DNA of 64,000 nucleotides from HLUCCA09 sp039822045 (GTDB lineage Bacteria; Pseudomonadota; Alphaproteobacteria; Rhodobacterales; Rhodobacteraceae), in NCBI GenBank assembly GCA_039822045.1, contig JBCBMY010000007.1, positions 186,001 to 250,000 on the forward strand, given 5' to 3'. This document shows positions 44,466-53,641 of the stretch, piece by piece; the first letter of the stretch is position 1, and each line of letters opens with the position of its first letter. A model generated the notes under the pieces. That model saw nothing but the letters and a program-made list of their open reading frames with translations, did no database searches and was not told where the DNA came from. The position numbers and the translations under genes are program-made.

Positions 44466-45650
44466 CTACTGCAGATCGCCGAACGCGTCAGCCAGGCGCG
44501 TCAGGGCTTCCAGCACGCGCGGGCGTGGCGTGGCGAAGTTGAACCGCAGGAAGCTGTCGCCTCCCTTGCCGAAGGTCGTGCCCTTGTTGGCCGCGATCCG
44601 CGCCTCGGTGCTCACGCGGCGTGTGAACTCGTCCGCCTCCATGCCCGTCCCGGCAAAGTCCACCCAGGCCAGGTAGGTCGATTCGAGCGCCACCGAGCGC
44701 AGACCCGGGATTGCCGCGATCCCCGCATCGAAGAGCCGGCGGTTTTCGTCGAGATAGGCCACGAGCGCGTCGACCCACTCCGCCCCCTCGGGCGTATAGG
44801 CCGCCTGAACCATCCGTGGCCCAAACGTGTTGGGAGACATGCCAAGCCCCGCCATTCGCGCCGCGAACCGGGCCCGCAGCGCATCGTCCTCGATCGTCAC
44901 GTTGCCCACATGGGACCCTGCAATGTTGAAGGTCTTCGAGGCCGCCGTCAGCATGATCAGACGATCGGCCACGCCGTCCACCAGGGCAAAAGGCAGGTGC
45001 GTCGCGCCAGGATAGACCAGATCCTCATGGATCTCATCCGACACGATGATCAGGTCGTGCCGCCGCGCGAATGCCGCTACCCCTTCAAGCTCGTCCCGCG
45101 TCCAGACCCGGCCGCCCGGATTGTGCGGCGAGCACAAGATCACCATCTTTTCGCGGCCCGTCATCGCGGCGTCATAGGCGTCGAAGTCGAGGGTATGCCG
45201 CCCGTTCACCTCCACCATTTCGCATTCGGTCACCTCGCGCCCCGCGGCCCGGATCACCCGGAAGAATGCATGGTAGACCGGGGTGAAGAGCACAATTCCA
45301 TCGCCCGGCGCGGTGAAGGCGTCGACGCACAGGGCCGTGCCGTTCACCAGCCCGTGGGTCGTGAAGATATGCGCCGGATCGGGAGACCAGCCATGCCGCG
45401 TCTCCATCCACCACCTGATCGACTCGCGGTACCCGGCATCGTCGTAGCCGTACCCATAGAGCCCGTGCTCGGCCATCTCCGCCACGGCCCGGTTCACCCC
45501 CTCGGGCGAGCGGAAATCCATGTCCGCCACCCACATCGCGATCCCGTCGGCCGTCGGCACGCCATAGATCGCCTCCATCGCATCCCATTTGGAGCAATCG
45601 GTGCCCCGGCGGTCGATCATCTCGTCGAAGAATGTGGGGTCGAGCGGCAT
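44466..45650 (-). CDS. PatB/MalY-type pyridoxal-phosphate C-S lyase
   Basis: A 394-residue class I/II fold PLP enzyme of the MalY/PatB group (cystathionine beta-lyase activity). FDEMIDRRGTDCSKWDAM is the family start; MWVADMDFRSPEGV, SPHNPGGRVWTRDEL and the PLP-lysine site in LTAASKTFNIAGSHVGN are intact, with Arg in SFLRFNFATPR. It likely splits cystathionine or other S-cysteine conjugates. It is convergent to the 120-aa gene. Confidence 0.92.
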   Translation of the reverse strand: MPLDPTFFDEMIDRRGTDCSKWDAMEAIYGVPTADGIAMWVADMDFRSPEGVNRAVAEMAEHGLYGYGYDDAGYRESIRWWMETRHGWSPDPAHIFTTHGLVNGTALCVDAFTAPGDGIVLFTPVYHAFFRVIRAAGREVTECEMVEVNGRHTLDFDAYDAAMTGREKMVILCSPHNPGGRVWTRDELEGVAAFARRHDLIIVSDEIHEDLVYPGATHLPFALVDGVADRLIMLTAASKTFNIAGSHVGNVTIEDDALRARFAARMAGLGMSPNTFGPRMVQAAYTPEGAEWVDALVAYLDENRRLFDAGIAAIPGLRSVALESTYLAWVDFAGTGMEADEFTRRVSTEARIAANKGTTFGKGGDSFLRFNFATPRPRVLEALTRLADAFGDLQ

Positions 45651-45777
45651 GGTCTCTCCTCAGGCATCGGCGGTGGCGGGGTTCTGACGAGGATCGAGAT
45701 CATACGCAAGCCCGTGACACGCCGCGCACGGCTGCGCCCCGCTTGAATCGGGCGCAGCGAGCCCCTAATCCCGTCCC

Positions 45778-46299
45778 ATGAGCATCAAACCGATCCTGCT
45801 GCACCCCGATCCAAGGCTGAAAACCGTCTGCGACCCGGTTGTCGACATCTCCGACACGTTGCGCACCCTGGCCGACGACATGCTCGCGACGATGTACGAG
45901 GCGCCCGGCATTGGTCTGGCCGCGCCCCAGGTCGGCCAGACGATGCGCCTGATCGTGGCCGATTGCGTGAAAGACCCCGACGAAGAGCCGCGCCCGCTGG
46001 TGATGTTCAATCCCGAGGTCGTGGCCGCCGCCGACACCCGCTCGACCTATGAGGAAGGGTGCCTGTCGATCCCTGAGATTTATGCCGAGGTGGAACGGCC
46101 GGCCGAAGTGACCGTCCGCTGGCTCGACCGGGACGGTGCGGAGCAGCAGGAAGACTTCGAGGGTCTCTGGGCCACCTGCATCCAGCACGAGATCGACCAC
46201 CTGAACGGTGTGCTCTTCATCGACTACCTCAAGCCGCTCAAGCGCCAGATGATCACCCGCAAGATGGTCAAGCTGAAGCGTGAGCGCGCCCGCGCCTGA
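45778..46299 (+). CDS. def: Peptide deformylase
   Basis: A 173-residue deformylase removing the N-formyl group from new proteins. All three family motifs are present: GIGLAAPQVG, EGCLSIP with the metal Cys, and QHEIDHLNGVLF with the catalytic Glu. It is the first gene of def - def-like - fmt, which makes metabolic sense since Fmt adds the group that Def removes. Confidence 0.97.
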   Translation: MSIKPILLHPDPRLKTVCDPVVDISDTLRTLADDMLATMYEAPGIGLAAPQVGQTMRLIVADCVKDPDEEPRPLVMFNPEVVAAADTRSTYEEGCLSIPEIYAEVERPAEVTVRWLDRDGAEQQEDFEGLWATCIQHEIDHLNGVLFIDYLKPLKRQMITRKMVKLKRERARA

Positions 46300-46305
46300 C
46301 CGCCC

Positions 46306-46809
46306 GTGCCCGGCACGCCCCGCCCGATCCTGCGCTGGCCCGACAAGCGCCTTGCAACCCCGGCGGCGGACGTGCCCGCCATCACCGACGAGATCCGCAC
46401 CATCTGGGACGACATGATCGCGACGATGGAGGCGATGCCCGGGGTCGGCCTTGCCGCCGTCCAGATCGGCGTGCCTTTGCGCTTGGCGGTGGTCGACGCC
46501 TCCGACACGCGCGGCAAGGCGATCCGCATGGCCAATCCGGAGCTGGTCGATGCCGGCCCACAGATGCGCAGGCATGAGGAAGCCAGCCCCTGCCTGCCGG
46601 GCGTCACGGCCAAACTGGAGCGTCCCGCCGAAGTGATCGTGGCCTTCACCGACACTGCGGGTTTCCGTGTGCGCCAAACCTTCGAAGGGCTTTGGGCAAC
46701 CTCGGTCCAGCACCAGATCGACCACCTTGCGGGCAAGATGTATTTCGACCGCCTGTCGAAGGTGAAGCGCGACATGCTGCTGAAAAAGGCGCGAAAGGCG
46801 GCCCGATGA
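46306..46809 (+). CDS. Peptide deformylase-like paralogue lacking catalytic Glu
   Basis: A 167-residue homologue of the preceding gene. It keeps GVGLAAVQIG and a metal-ligand set C96, H136 and H140, but motif 3 is HQIDH instead of HEIDH (Gln137 replaces the catalytic Glu) and motif 2 is EEASPCLPG rather than EGCLS. It starts with GTG, 6 bp after def, and its stop overlaps fmt by 4 bp. It is likely a non-canonical or inactive deformylase that may act on other formyl groups or as a ribosomal binder. Confidence 0.85.
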   Translation: MPGTPRPILRWPDKRLATPAADVPAITDEIRTIWDDMIATMEAMPGVGLAAVQIGVPLRLAVVDASDTRGKAIRMANPELVDAGPQMRRHEEASPCLPGVTAKLERPAEVIVAFTDTAGFRVRQTFEGLWATSVQHQIDHLAGKMYFDRLSKVKRDMLLKKARKAAR

Positions 46810-47705
46810 GGCTGGTCTTCATGGGCACGCCCGAGTTCTCGGTTCCGGCGCTCGACGCGCTGGTGGAGGCGGGCCACGAGGTGGCGGCGGTCTACACCCA
46901 GCCGCCCCGGCCCGCCGGGCGTGGCAAGAAAGACCGCCCGACCCCGGTCCATGCCCAGGCGGAGGCGCTGGGCCTCGCCGTCCGCCACCCGCCCTCCTTC
47001 AAGCCTCAGGACGAGAAGGACGCCTTTGCCGCGCTCGAAGCCGAGATCGCCGTCGTTGTCGCCTATGGCTTGCTCTTGCCCCGCGCGGTCCTGGCCGCGC
47101 CCGCCCGAGGCTGCCTCAACATCCACGCCTCGCTTCTGCCGCGCTGGCGCGGGGCAGCGCCGATCCACCGGGCGATCATGGCGGGCGATGCCGAGACCGG
47201 GGTCTGCATCATGCAGATGGAGGCCGGGCTCGACTCCGGCCCCGTCCTTCTGCGCCGCGCCACGCCGATCGGCGCGGAGGAGACCACCGGAGACCTTCAT
47301 GATCGCCTCTCCACGATCGGGGCCGAGGCGATCGTCGCCACGCTTGCCCGCCTCGACAGCCTGCCGCCCGCGCCGCAGCCCGAAGGCGGCATCACCTATG
47401 CCAGCAAAATCGACAAGGCCGAGGCTCGGATCGACTGGGCCCGCCCCGCGGCCGAGATCGTCCGCCAGATCCACGGCCTGTCGCCTTTCCCCGGCGCGTG
47501 GTGCCTGGCAGGCGAGGAGCGTCTAAAGCTCCACCGTGCCCGGCCCGCCGACCGCAAAGGCGCACCCGGCGCGGTCATTGACGGGTTCACCATTGCCTGC
47601 GGCGCGGGCGCGATTGAGGTCACCGAGGCCCAGCGTGAAGGCAAGCGCCCCATGCCGGCCGACGAGGTCCTGCGCGGTCTCGTCTTGCCCGACCGCCTGA
47701 CCTGA
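46806..47705 (+). CDS. fmt: Methionyl-tRNA formyltransferase
   Basis: A 299-residue enzyme that formylates Met-tRNA(fMet). It has the N-terminal VFMGTPEFSVPALDALV, formyl-THF site and catalytic residues in CLNIHASLLPRWRGAAPI, and MEAGLDSGPVL. The C-terminal OB-fold anticodon-binding domain begins near ITYASKIDKAEARIDW. ATG overlaps the def-like stop (ATGA). Confidence 0.97.
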   Translation: MRLVFMGTPEFSVPALDALVEAGHEVAAVYTQPPRPAGRGKKDRPTPVHAQAEALGLAVRHPPSFKPQDEKDAFAALEAEIAVVVAYGLLLPRAVLAAPARGCLNIHASLLPRWRGAAPIHRAIMAGDAETGVCIMQMEAGLDSGPVLLRRATPIGAEETTGDLHDRLSTIGAEAIVATLARLDSLPPAPQPEGGITYASKIDKAEARIDWARPAAEIVRQIHGLSPFPGAWCLAGEERLKLHRARPADRKGAPGAVIDGFTIACGAGAIEVTEAQREGKRPMPADEVLRGLVLPDRLT

Positions 47706-47730
47706 CGGCCGCCTGCTGCCAAAGGCGCCC

Positions 47731-47802
47731 CCGGCGGGAGTATTTCCATCAAGATGATGGCGGGGCCCCTCCCTGTCACCTTGCTCCAAAAACTCCCGCC
47801 GG
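47731..47802. repeat. Spaced inverted repeat downstream of fmt
   Basis: 11-bp arms CCGGCGGGAGT (47731-47741) and ACTCCCGCCGG (47792-47802) are perfect inverted copies spaced 50 bp, each flanked by AT-rich bases (TATTT, AAAA). They fit a terminator or repeated intergenic element ending the def-fmt operon. Confidence 0.6.
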
Positions 47803-47954
47803 AGGCATCCCGCCTCTCCGCTGTCCGGGTTTTTCGATCTGCGCAAATGTGCACATGTCATATCCCGTGATCTGCGTTTTTGCGCAAGAACGCACTCGCT
47901 ATGTCACGTCCATCAGCGGCGCCACCCGGTGCCGGCATCAAGGGAGACACGACA

Positions 47955-48890
47955 ATGCTCACCCAGATCAACGGATTGCACCACGTCACGTCGCTTGCCA
48001 GCGGCGCCCAGTCGAACAATGCCTTCTTCACCAAGACGCTCGGCCTGCGCCGTGTGAAAAAGACGGTCAACTTCGACGCCCCCGAGGTCTATCACCTCTA
48101 TTACGGCGACGAGGCCGGCACGCCCGGCTCTGTCATGACCTACTTCCCGTTCCCGGGCTCCCGGCGCGGCAAGCCGGGCCTCGGCGAAGTCGGCACGACC
48201 GTCTTCTCGGTTCCCGAGGGCAGCCTCGGCTGGTGGAAGGAGCGTTTTGCGGCTGAAGGGGTTGAGGGGCTCGACGAAACCGAGCTCTTCGGCGAGAGCC
48301 GCCTCTACTTCGCCGGCCCCGATGGCGATGGCTTCGCGCTGACCGAGCACAAAGGTGATACCCGCGCGCCCTGGACCGATGGCATCGTTGACGGCGACCA
48401 CGCCATCCGCGGCTTCCATTCCGGCCACTTCCGCGTGTCGGATGGCGGCGCCACCGAGGAGCTTCTGAAGTTCATGGGCTACGAGGAGCGGGACCGGTCC
48501 AATGGCACCGTCCGCCTCGGCGTGCCGAACGGCAATGGTGCGGATGTCATCGACCTGGAGACGATCAAGGGCGCGAACTATGCCCAGCAGGGCGCGGGCT
48601 CCGTCCACCACATCGCCTTCTCGGTCGATGATCGCGAAAAGCAGCTCGAGGTGCGTAAGGCCCTCAGCGACACCGGCTACGGCGTCACGCCCGTCATCGA
48701 TCGCGATTATTTCTGGGCGATCTACTTCCGCTCGCCCGGCGGCGTCCTCTTCGAGGTGGCGACCAACGAGCCTGGCTTTGATCGGGACGAGGACACCGCC
48801 CATCTCGGCGAAGCCCTGAAACTGCCCACGCAGCACGAGCATCTGCGCGAGCTTCTGGAAACCAAGTATCTGGAGCCGATCCATGACTGA
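47955..48890 (+). CDS. Ring-cleaving dioxygenase-like VOC protein (MhqO type)
   Basis: A 311-residue protein of two glyoxalase/VOC-type halves: INGLHHVTSLASGAQ begins the first and GAGSVHHIAFSVDD the second, with metal ligands His (each motif) and Glu in SPGGVLFEVATNE. The MhqO group of putative ring-cleaving dioxygenases is induced by quinones. I start at MLTQINGLHHV with GGGAGACACGACA upstream. It overlaps the esterase by 8 bp, the MhqO/MhqD arrangement. Confidence 0.88.
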   Translation: MLTQINGLHHVTSLASGAQSNNAFFTKTLGLRRVKKTVNFDAPEVYHLYYGDEAGTPGSVMTYFPFPGSRRGKPGLGEVGTTVFSVPEGSLGWWKERFAAEGVEGLDETELFGESRLYFAGPDGDGFALTEHKGDTRAPWTDGIVDGDHAIRGFHSGHFRVSDGGATEELLKFMGYEERDRSNGTVRLGVPNGNGADVIDLETIKGANYAQQGAGSVHHIAFSVDDREKQLEVRKALSDTGYGVTPVIDRDYFWAIYFRSPGGVLFEVATNEPGFDRDEDTAHLGEALKLPTQHEHLRELLETKYLEPIHD

Positions 48891-49509
48891 TCTGAAGACA
48901 GAAGGCCTCGGCGCCTACACTTTCAAGCGGACGGAGGGCGCCCCGGGCGCCCCCCTTCTCCTGACCTTCCACGGCACCGGCGGGGATGAAACCCAGTTCC
49001 ATGGGCTGGCCCAGGAGCTGATGCCCAGGGCCCATGTGATCTCCCCACGGGGCGACGTGAGCGAGGGCGGCCATGCCCGCTTCTTCCGCCGCACCGGCAT
49101 GGGCGTCTACGACATGGACGACCTTGCGCGGGCGACGAAAAAGATGGCCGGCTTCCTTGAGGACGCGCGTGCCGAGACCGGGGCGAGCCGTGTCATCGCC
49201 ATGGGCTATTCCAACGGGGCCAACATCATCGCGGCCACCGCATTGGAGCGGCCCGAGCTGGTGGATGAGTACATTCTGATGCACCCGCTCATCCCCTGGA
49301 AGCCGGCACCGCAGCCGGGCCTCGCGGGCAAGCGGGTTCTGGTCACCGGCGGCAAGCGGGACCCGATCACGCCTGCGATCCAAACCGAGGCCCTGTCGGA
49401 TTATCTCGCGGCTCAGGGCGCCGAGGTGATGCTCGCCTGGCACGAGGGCGGCCACGAGATCACGCAGAACGAGCTCGCGGCCGTCCAGAGCTTCCTGGCC
49501 GTGACCTGA
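48883..49509 (+). CDS. Alpha/beta-hydrolase, MhqD-type esterase
   Basis: A 208-residue phospholipase/carboxylesterase-family hydrolase. The oxyanion HGTGGDETQF, nucleophile elbow GYSNGAN (Ser), acid in KRDPITP and catalytic His in EGGHEI are all present. It is translationally coupled to the dioxygenase upstream; the pair probably detoxifies quinones or aromatic electrophiles. Confidence 0.9.
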   Translation: MTDLKTEGLGAYTFKRTEGAPGAPLLLTFHGTGGDETQFHGLAQELMPRAHVISPRGDVSEGGHARFFRRTGMGVYDMDDLARATKKMAGFLEDARAETGASRVIAMGYSNGANIIAATALERPELVDEYILMHPLIPWKPAPQPGLAGKRVLVTGGKRDPITPAIQTEALSDYLAAQGAEVMLAWHEGGHEITQNELAAVQSFLAVT

Positions 49510-49530
49510 CAAAGGCGAGCTAAACCAAAC

Positions 49531-49560
49531 GGGCGCGTCCCCTGACTTGGGGGCGCGCCC
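49531..49560. terminator. Hairpin after dioxygenase/esterase pair
   Basis: A 12-bp stem, GGGCGCGTCCCC with GGGGGCGCGCCC (one G-T pair), with six-base loop TGACTT, 21 bp after the esterase stop. There is no long T-run, so it may terminate by itself or help Rho. Confidence 0.65.
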
Positions 49561-49596
49561 ACCTATATCCGCGGCAATCGCAAGCCGGAGCCGCCG

Positions 49597-50961
49597 ATGA
49601 CCGATCAGACCCCACCCGACAGGCCAGCCGCACGGCCGCTCGCCGTCCCGTCCTCGCGCCTGGCGCGGATGACGCGGCTTGGCAGTGCGGCCACCGGCAT
49701 CGCCGGGTCGCTGGCGGTCCAGGGCGCGCGGGCCTATGCCCGCGGCGAGCGTCCGGCGATGCAGGATCTGCTGCTGACGCCCGCGAACCTCCACCGTCTC
49801 ACGACCGAGCTTGCCCGGATGCGCGGCGCCGCGATGAAGGTGGGGCAGCTCGTGTCGATGGATGCAGGCGACGTCCTGCCGCCCGAGCTGGCACAGATCC
49901 TCTCACGCCTCCGCGCCGACGCCGACTATATGCCGCCGGCCCAGCTGCGCCGGGTGCTCGATGGCGCATGGGGCCCCGGCTGGCAGAAGCAATTCCGCAA
50001 GTTCGAGCCCCGCCCCATGGCTGCCGCCTCCATCGGGCAGGTCCACCGGGCCACGCTGCCCGACGGGCGAGTGCTCGCGGTCAAAGTGCAATATCCCGGC
50101 ATCCGCCGCGCGATCGATAGCGATGTCACCAATGTGGGCGCGCTGGTGCGGGTCTCGGGCCTTGTCCCCAAGGGGATGGACATCGCGCCGCTCCTAGAAG
50201 AGGCCAAGCGTCAGCTCCACGAGGAGGCCGACTACGCCCGCGAGGCCGGGCAGCTCACGCGCTTTGCCGCGCTGCTCGGCGAGACCGAGAACTTCGCGCT
50301 GCCCGAACCAATCGGCGAGCTCGTCACCTCCGACGTCCTGCCCATGACGTTCCTGCCCGGTCGTCCGCTCGAAGAGATGACAGACCTGCCGCAAGCCGAA
50401 CGCGACTGGATCGTGGAACGGCTCTTCTTGCTCCTCTTCCGTGAGCTGTTTGAGTTTCGCCTGATCCAGTCCGACCCCAACTTCGCGAACTTCCGCTACG
50501 ACCCCGAAAGCCGGACGATCGGGCTCCTCGATTTCGGCGCGGCCCGCCCCGTGCCTGCCGAAGTGTCGGAGGGCTATCGCGCGCTGATGGCCGCAGGGAT
50601 CTGGGGCGGGGCGGACGAGATCGATCAGGCCGCTGAGGCGCTGGGCTTTGTTGCGCCCGACACGGCGCCCCACCATCGCGCGATGGTTGCGGGCATGATC
50701 GACACGGCCTTCGTGCCCTTGCGCGCCGCGACACCGTTCGACTTTCGCGACGCCGATCTCGCTGCGCGCCTCCGCGATCAGGGCATGGCCATGGCCTCGG
50801 ACCGCTCGTTCACCCATATCCCGCCGGTCGACGTGCTCTTTGTCCAGCGCAAGATTGCGGGGCTCTCGCTTCTCGCGCGGACCTTGGGCGCGCGCCTTGC
50901 CCTTCGGCCGCTGGCCGAAGCCTGGCTCGACTCGCCCCGCATGCTGCCCGCCGCCGAATAG
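49597..50961 (+). CDS. ABC1/AarF (UbiB-like) atypical kinase
   Basis: A 454-residue ABC1-family protein. The family-specific KxGQ motif is in RGAAMKVGQLVSM, the Ala-rich nucleotide loop in MAAASIGQVHRA, the Lys in LAVKVQYPG, and the catalytic region is QSDPNFANFRY with LLDFGAARP. Such proteins support ubiquinone or lipid metabolism. It has its own upstream region and is convergent to the pxp genes. Confidence 0.92.
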   Translation: MTDQTPPDRPAARPLAVPSSRLARMTRLGSAATGIAGSLAVQGARAYARGERPAMQDLLLTPANLHRLTTELARMRGAAMKVGQLVSMDAGDVLPPELAQILSRLRADADYMPPAQLRRVLDGAWGPGWQKQFRKFEPRPMAAASIGQVHRATLPDGRVLAVKVQYPGIRRAIDSDVTNVGALVRVSGLVPKGMDIAPLLEEAKRQLHEEADYAREAGQLTRFAALLGETENFALPEPIGELVTSDVLPMTFLPGRPLEEMTDLPQAERDWIVERLFLLLFRELFEFRLIQSDPNFANFRYDPESRTIGLLDFGAARPVPAEVSEGYRALMAAGIWGGADEIDQAAEALGFVAPDTAPHHRAMVAGMIDTAFVPLRAATPFDFRDADLAARLRDQGMAMASDRSFTHIPPVDVLFVQRKIAGLSLLARTLGARLALRPLAEAWLDSPRMLPAAE

Positions 50962-50981
50962 GGCCGGCTGGTCGGCCCGCT

Positions 50982-51773
50982 CTAAGAGGCGCGAGCCGCC
51001 CTCTCGGATGGGCCCCAAGGCGCGCTCAGGGTGATGCCGGATCCGGCAAGGGCGTCGCGCGTGGCCCGTGCAATGGCGAGTGCTTCCGGCCCGTCGCCAT
51101 GCAAGCAGATCGTGTCGATCTGCACGGGGAACGGCGCGCCTTCGACCGGAACAATCACGCCACGGGTGACAAAATCCACCATGCGTGTCGCGGCAATCGC
51201 CGGGTCGTGCACCATCGCGTTCGGCTGCCGGCGATCGACGAGCGTTGCATCCGCGTTGTAGGCCCGGTCGGCAAAGATCTCACCGGCCCAGGCGCCGCCC
51301 ACCTCCTCCATTGCGCGCTGCTGGGCGGTGCCTGCGATGACAAAAATCGTGAGGTCGGGGTCGATCTCCAAGGCGGCTTCATAGGCCGCGCGGGCGAGCA
51401 ACTCATCGTCAGCGGCCATGTTGGCGAGCGCCCCGTGAAGTTTCAGGTGCCCCACCGGAACGCCGGCGGCCTGCGCCATGCCTCGGATCGCGCCAAGCTG
51501 GTACTGTACCAGATGCGCCACTTCGCCCGGTGAGATGACCATCCGCCGTCGCCCGAACCCCTGCAGATCCGGCAGGCCCGGATGGGCGCCGACCGAGACG
51601 CCGCGGGCAGCCGCGGCGGCGATTGTGCGCGCCATCACGTCGGGGTCGCCGCCATGGAAGCCGCAGGCCACGTTGGCAGAGGTGATCACCTCCAGCAGCG
51701 CCTCGTCGTTGCCCATCACCCAGGGCCCAAAGCTCTCGCCCATATCCGCGTTCAGATCGACGCTCTGCGCCAT
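50982..51773 (-). CDS. pxpA: 5-oxoprolinase subunit A (LamB/YcsF family)
   Basis: A 263-residue protein beginning MAQSVDLNADMGESFGPW, the YcsF hallmark. TSANVACGFHGGDPDVM and VGAHPGLPDLQGFGRR are conserved active-site regions. With PxpB and PxpC it hydrolyses 5-oxoproline to glutamate using ATP. I start at this M because longer versions add non-family residues. It is the last gene of pxpB-pxpC-pxpA here. Confidence 0.93.
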   Translation of the reverse strand: MAQSVDLNADMGESFGPWVMGNDEALLEVITSANVACGFHGGDPDVMARTIAAAAARGVSVGAHPGLPDLQGFGRRRMVISPGEVAHLVQYQLGAIRGMAQAAGVPVGHLKLHGALANMAADDELLARAAYEAALEIDPDLTIFVIAGTAQQRAMEEVGGAWAGEIFADRAYNADATLVDRRQPNAMVHDPAIAATRMVDFVTRGVIVPVEGAPFPVQIDTICLHGDGPEALAIARATRDALAGSGITLSAPWGPSERAARAS

Positions 51774-51828
51774 GTGGTTCTCCCCGTTCGCTTTTTTCCC
51801 GGTTGCCGTTCCGGGCCCGGTCCCGCGC

Positions 51829-52845
51829 TCATGCCAAGTCGTCGCCAACGGTGACGCCGTCGATCAACCGATAGCTCAGAAGGTCGGCCATCTCGCTTGG
51901 GTCGCGCAAGAGGGGTGCAATCCGGCGTGGCAAATCGGCGAGATGTGCGCGGTGCGCCGCGCGGGCCGACAGCGCCTCGTCCAGCGTCACAAAGCGGAAG
52001 CTCAGCTCCGCGCCGGGGGCGGCCTGGGCCGCGCGGGGCAGGTCGGCCGAGATGACGGTTCCGATCCGGGGATATCCACCTGTCGTCTGACATTCTGCGA
52101 GCAAAATCATTGGTGTACCGTCTCCGGCCACCTGCACGTCCCCGGGTGTGATTGCATCTGATGGAATGCTCAGGCCATCCGTTGTTCCATAGCCCTCGCC
52201 GGGCGGTACGAGGCGAAAGCCCCTTCGGCTGGCCCTCGGATCGCGCTGGAATATCTCCGAGGTGAACCGCGCCAGGGTCTCGTCGCTGAAGAGGTGGCTT
52301 TGGGCGTGGGGCAGAAGCCTGAGAAGCCCGCCCGAGAACCGGTCATCCAAATTGCGAAATGTCAGACCCGGTGACGCGCCCGATGCGGGGCCCAGGGGCA
52401 GGGCGTCTCCGGATGCGAGCGGTGCGCCGATGCCGGCGGCGAGATGGGCCGAGCGGGCGCCGAGGATCGGCGGAGTGCGCAGCGGGGCGTCGAGCGTGAG
52501 GTAGCCATAGGCGCCCGCGAGGGCCGGGCCGATTGACAGGACCGCGCCCCCGGGAAGGGCGTGGCTTGCGGCCCAGGCGACGGACCGGCCGTCGATCTCG
52601 GCCCGCATCGGCGCACCGGTCAGCGCCACGGTTCCGCCGCCGCCCGACAGCCGAAACCGCCCGCCTGCACCGGCCATTTCGATAGCCCAGTCAACGGGTT
52701 GGCCCAGAAGCGCGCCTCCCTCGGCCAGCGCCGTGGCATCCACAGCACCTCCTCGTGAGACGCCCTTTGCCAGCAAGCCTGGGCGGCCCAGATCCTGGAT
52801 GGTCAGGCCGGGATGGGCGGTGAGGATTTCGAGGTGGCGGGTCAT
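51829..52845 (-). CDS. pxpC: 5-oxoprolinase subunit C (biotin-dependent carboxyltransferase/KipA family)
   Basis: A 338-residue AHS2-domain protein: LTIQDLGRPGLLAKGVSRGG at the N-terminus, ECQTTGGYPRIGTVISADLP near the C-terminus. It follows pxpB with an ATGA-type overlap (4 bp), so B and C are translated together. The pair also resembles KipI/KipA. Confidence 0.93.
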   Translation of the reverse strand: MTRHLEILTAHPGLTIQDLGRPGLLAKGVSRGGAVDATALAEGGALLGQPVDWAIEMAGAGGRFRLSGGGGTVALTGAPMRAEIDGRSVAWAASHALPGGAVLSIGPALAGAYGYLTLDAPLRTPPILGARSAHLAAGIGAPLASGDALPLGPASGASPGLTFRNLDDRFSGGLLRLLPHAQSHLFSDETLARFTSEIFQRDPRASRRGFRLVPPGEGYGTTDGLSIPSDAITPGDVQVAGDGTPMILLAECQTTGGYPRIGTVISADLPRAAQAAPGAELSFRFVTLDEALSARAAHRAHLADLPRRIAPLLRDPSEMADLLSYRLIDGVTVGDDLA

Positions 52846-53594
52846 GGCAGGGGTTCGGCGCGGGCGGCGAGGTGGCCCTCGGCGGCGCGGGCCTGCCAGC
52901 GGGCAAGCTCAGTTGGCGAGACGGGGTCGAACGCCACCTCGTCGCCGGCCGAGAGCGGAAAGGGCTCGGCCGCATCGGGGCGGAAGCCGGCAAAGGCCGA
53001 GAGGCCGACCTGGCGCCAGCCCGTGGGCGCGGAGACGGTGAAAAGTACGATCTGGCGGACGGCGACGACCACCGCGCCGGGCGCCACACGCGGGGTCAGT
53101 CCGGTCATCCGCGGAATGTCCCACCGGGGTGGCAGAAGGCCGAGATAGGGCTGACCCGGGGCGAACCCGATCGTGAGCACGCGCAGGCGCTCGGCGGTCA
53201 GGCTTTCTATCGCCTGGCTTTCGGAAAGCCCTGCGAGATCAGCGGCTTGAGCGAGCTGCGGGCCATGCACGCCCCCAAAGGCCGCTGGAATGCGCCAGAG
53301 CGTGCGCCCCGATGGCAAGGGGGCATCGGACCAATTCCGCGAGGCCAGAAGCGCAGACAGTCTGGGCTCGATCTCGGTGTGGGGCAGGACCTCGGGCGCG
53401 ACCCGGATAAGGGTCGAGACGGGGCCCGTGGCGGTTTCTTCGACACCCTCCCACCCCGCGGCATCGACGGCGGCGCGAAAGGCCAGGGCGGCGCGGTTTG
53501 CGGCCTCGGTCAGGTGGGGGGCGAAAGAGACGGCGACGGCGGCCTCTCCCAGTCGCGACAGGCGCGGTGTGCCGGTCTGATCCTGCTCGGTCAT
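52842..53594 (-). CDS. pxpB: 5-oxoprolinase subunit B (AHS1/KipI family)
   Basis: A 250-residue AHS1-domain protein. GFAPGQPYLGLLPPRWDIPR and TPRVAPGAVVVA are the family core, ending GWRQVGLSAF. I start at MTEQDQTGT. The frame is open upstream to 53699, but that extension runs into the 11-bp repeat array, which belongs to the regulatory region. Confidence 0.92.
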   Translation of the reverse strand: MTEQDQTGTPRLSRLGEAAVAVSFAPHLTEAANRAALAFRAAVDAAGWEGVEETATGPVSTLIRVAPEVLPHTEIEPRLSALLASRNWSDAPLPSGRTLWRIPAAFGGVHGPQLAQAADLAGLSESQAIESLTAERLRVLTIGFAPGQPYLGLLPPRWDIPRMTGLTPRVAPGAVVVAVRQIVLFTVSAPTGWRQVGLSAFAGFRPDAAEPFPLSAGDEVAFDPVSPTELARWQARAAEGHLAARAEPLP

Positions 53595-53641
53595 CGCCGC
53601 AGGATGGGTGCCGCGACCGCCCGCGAAAAGGAAAAAATCGC

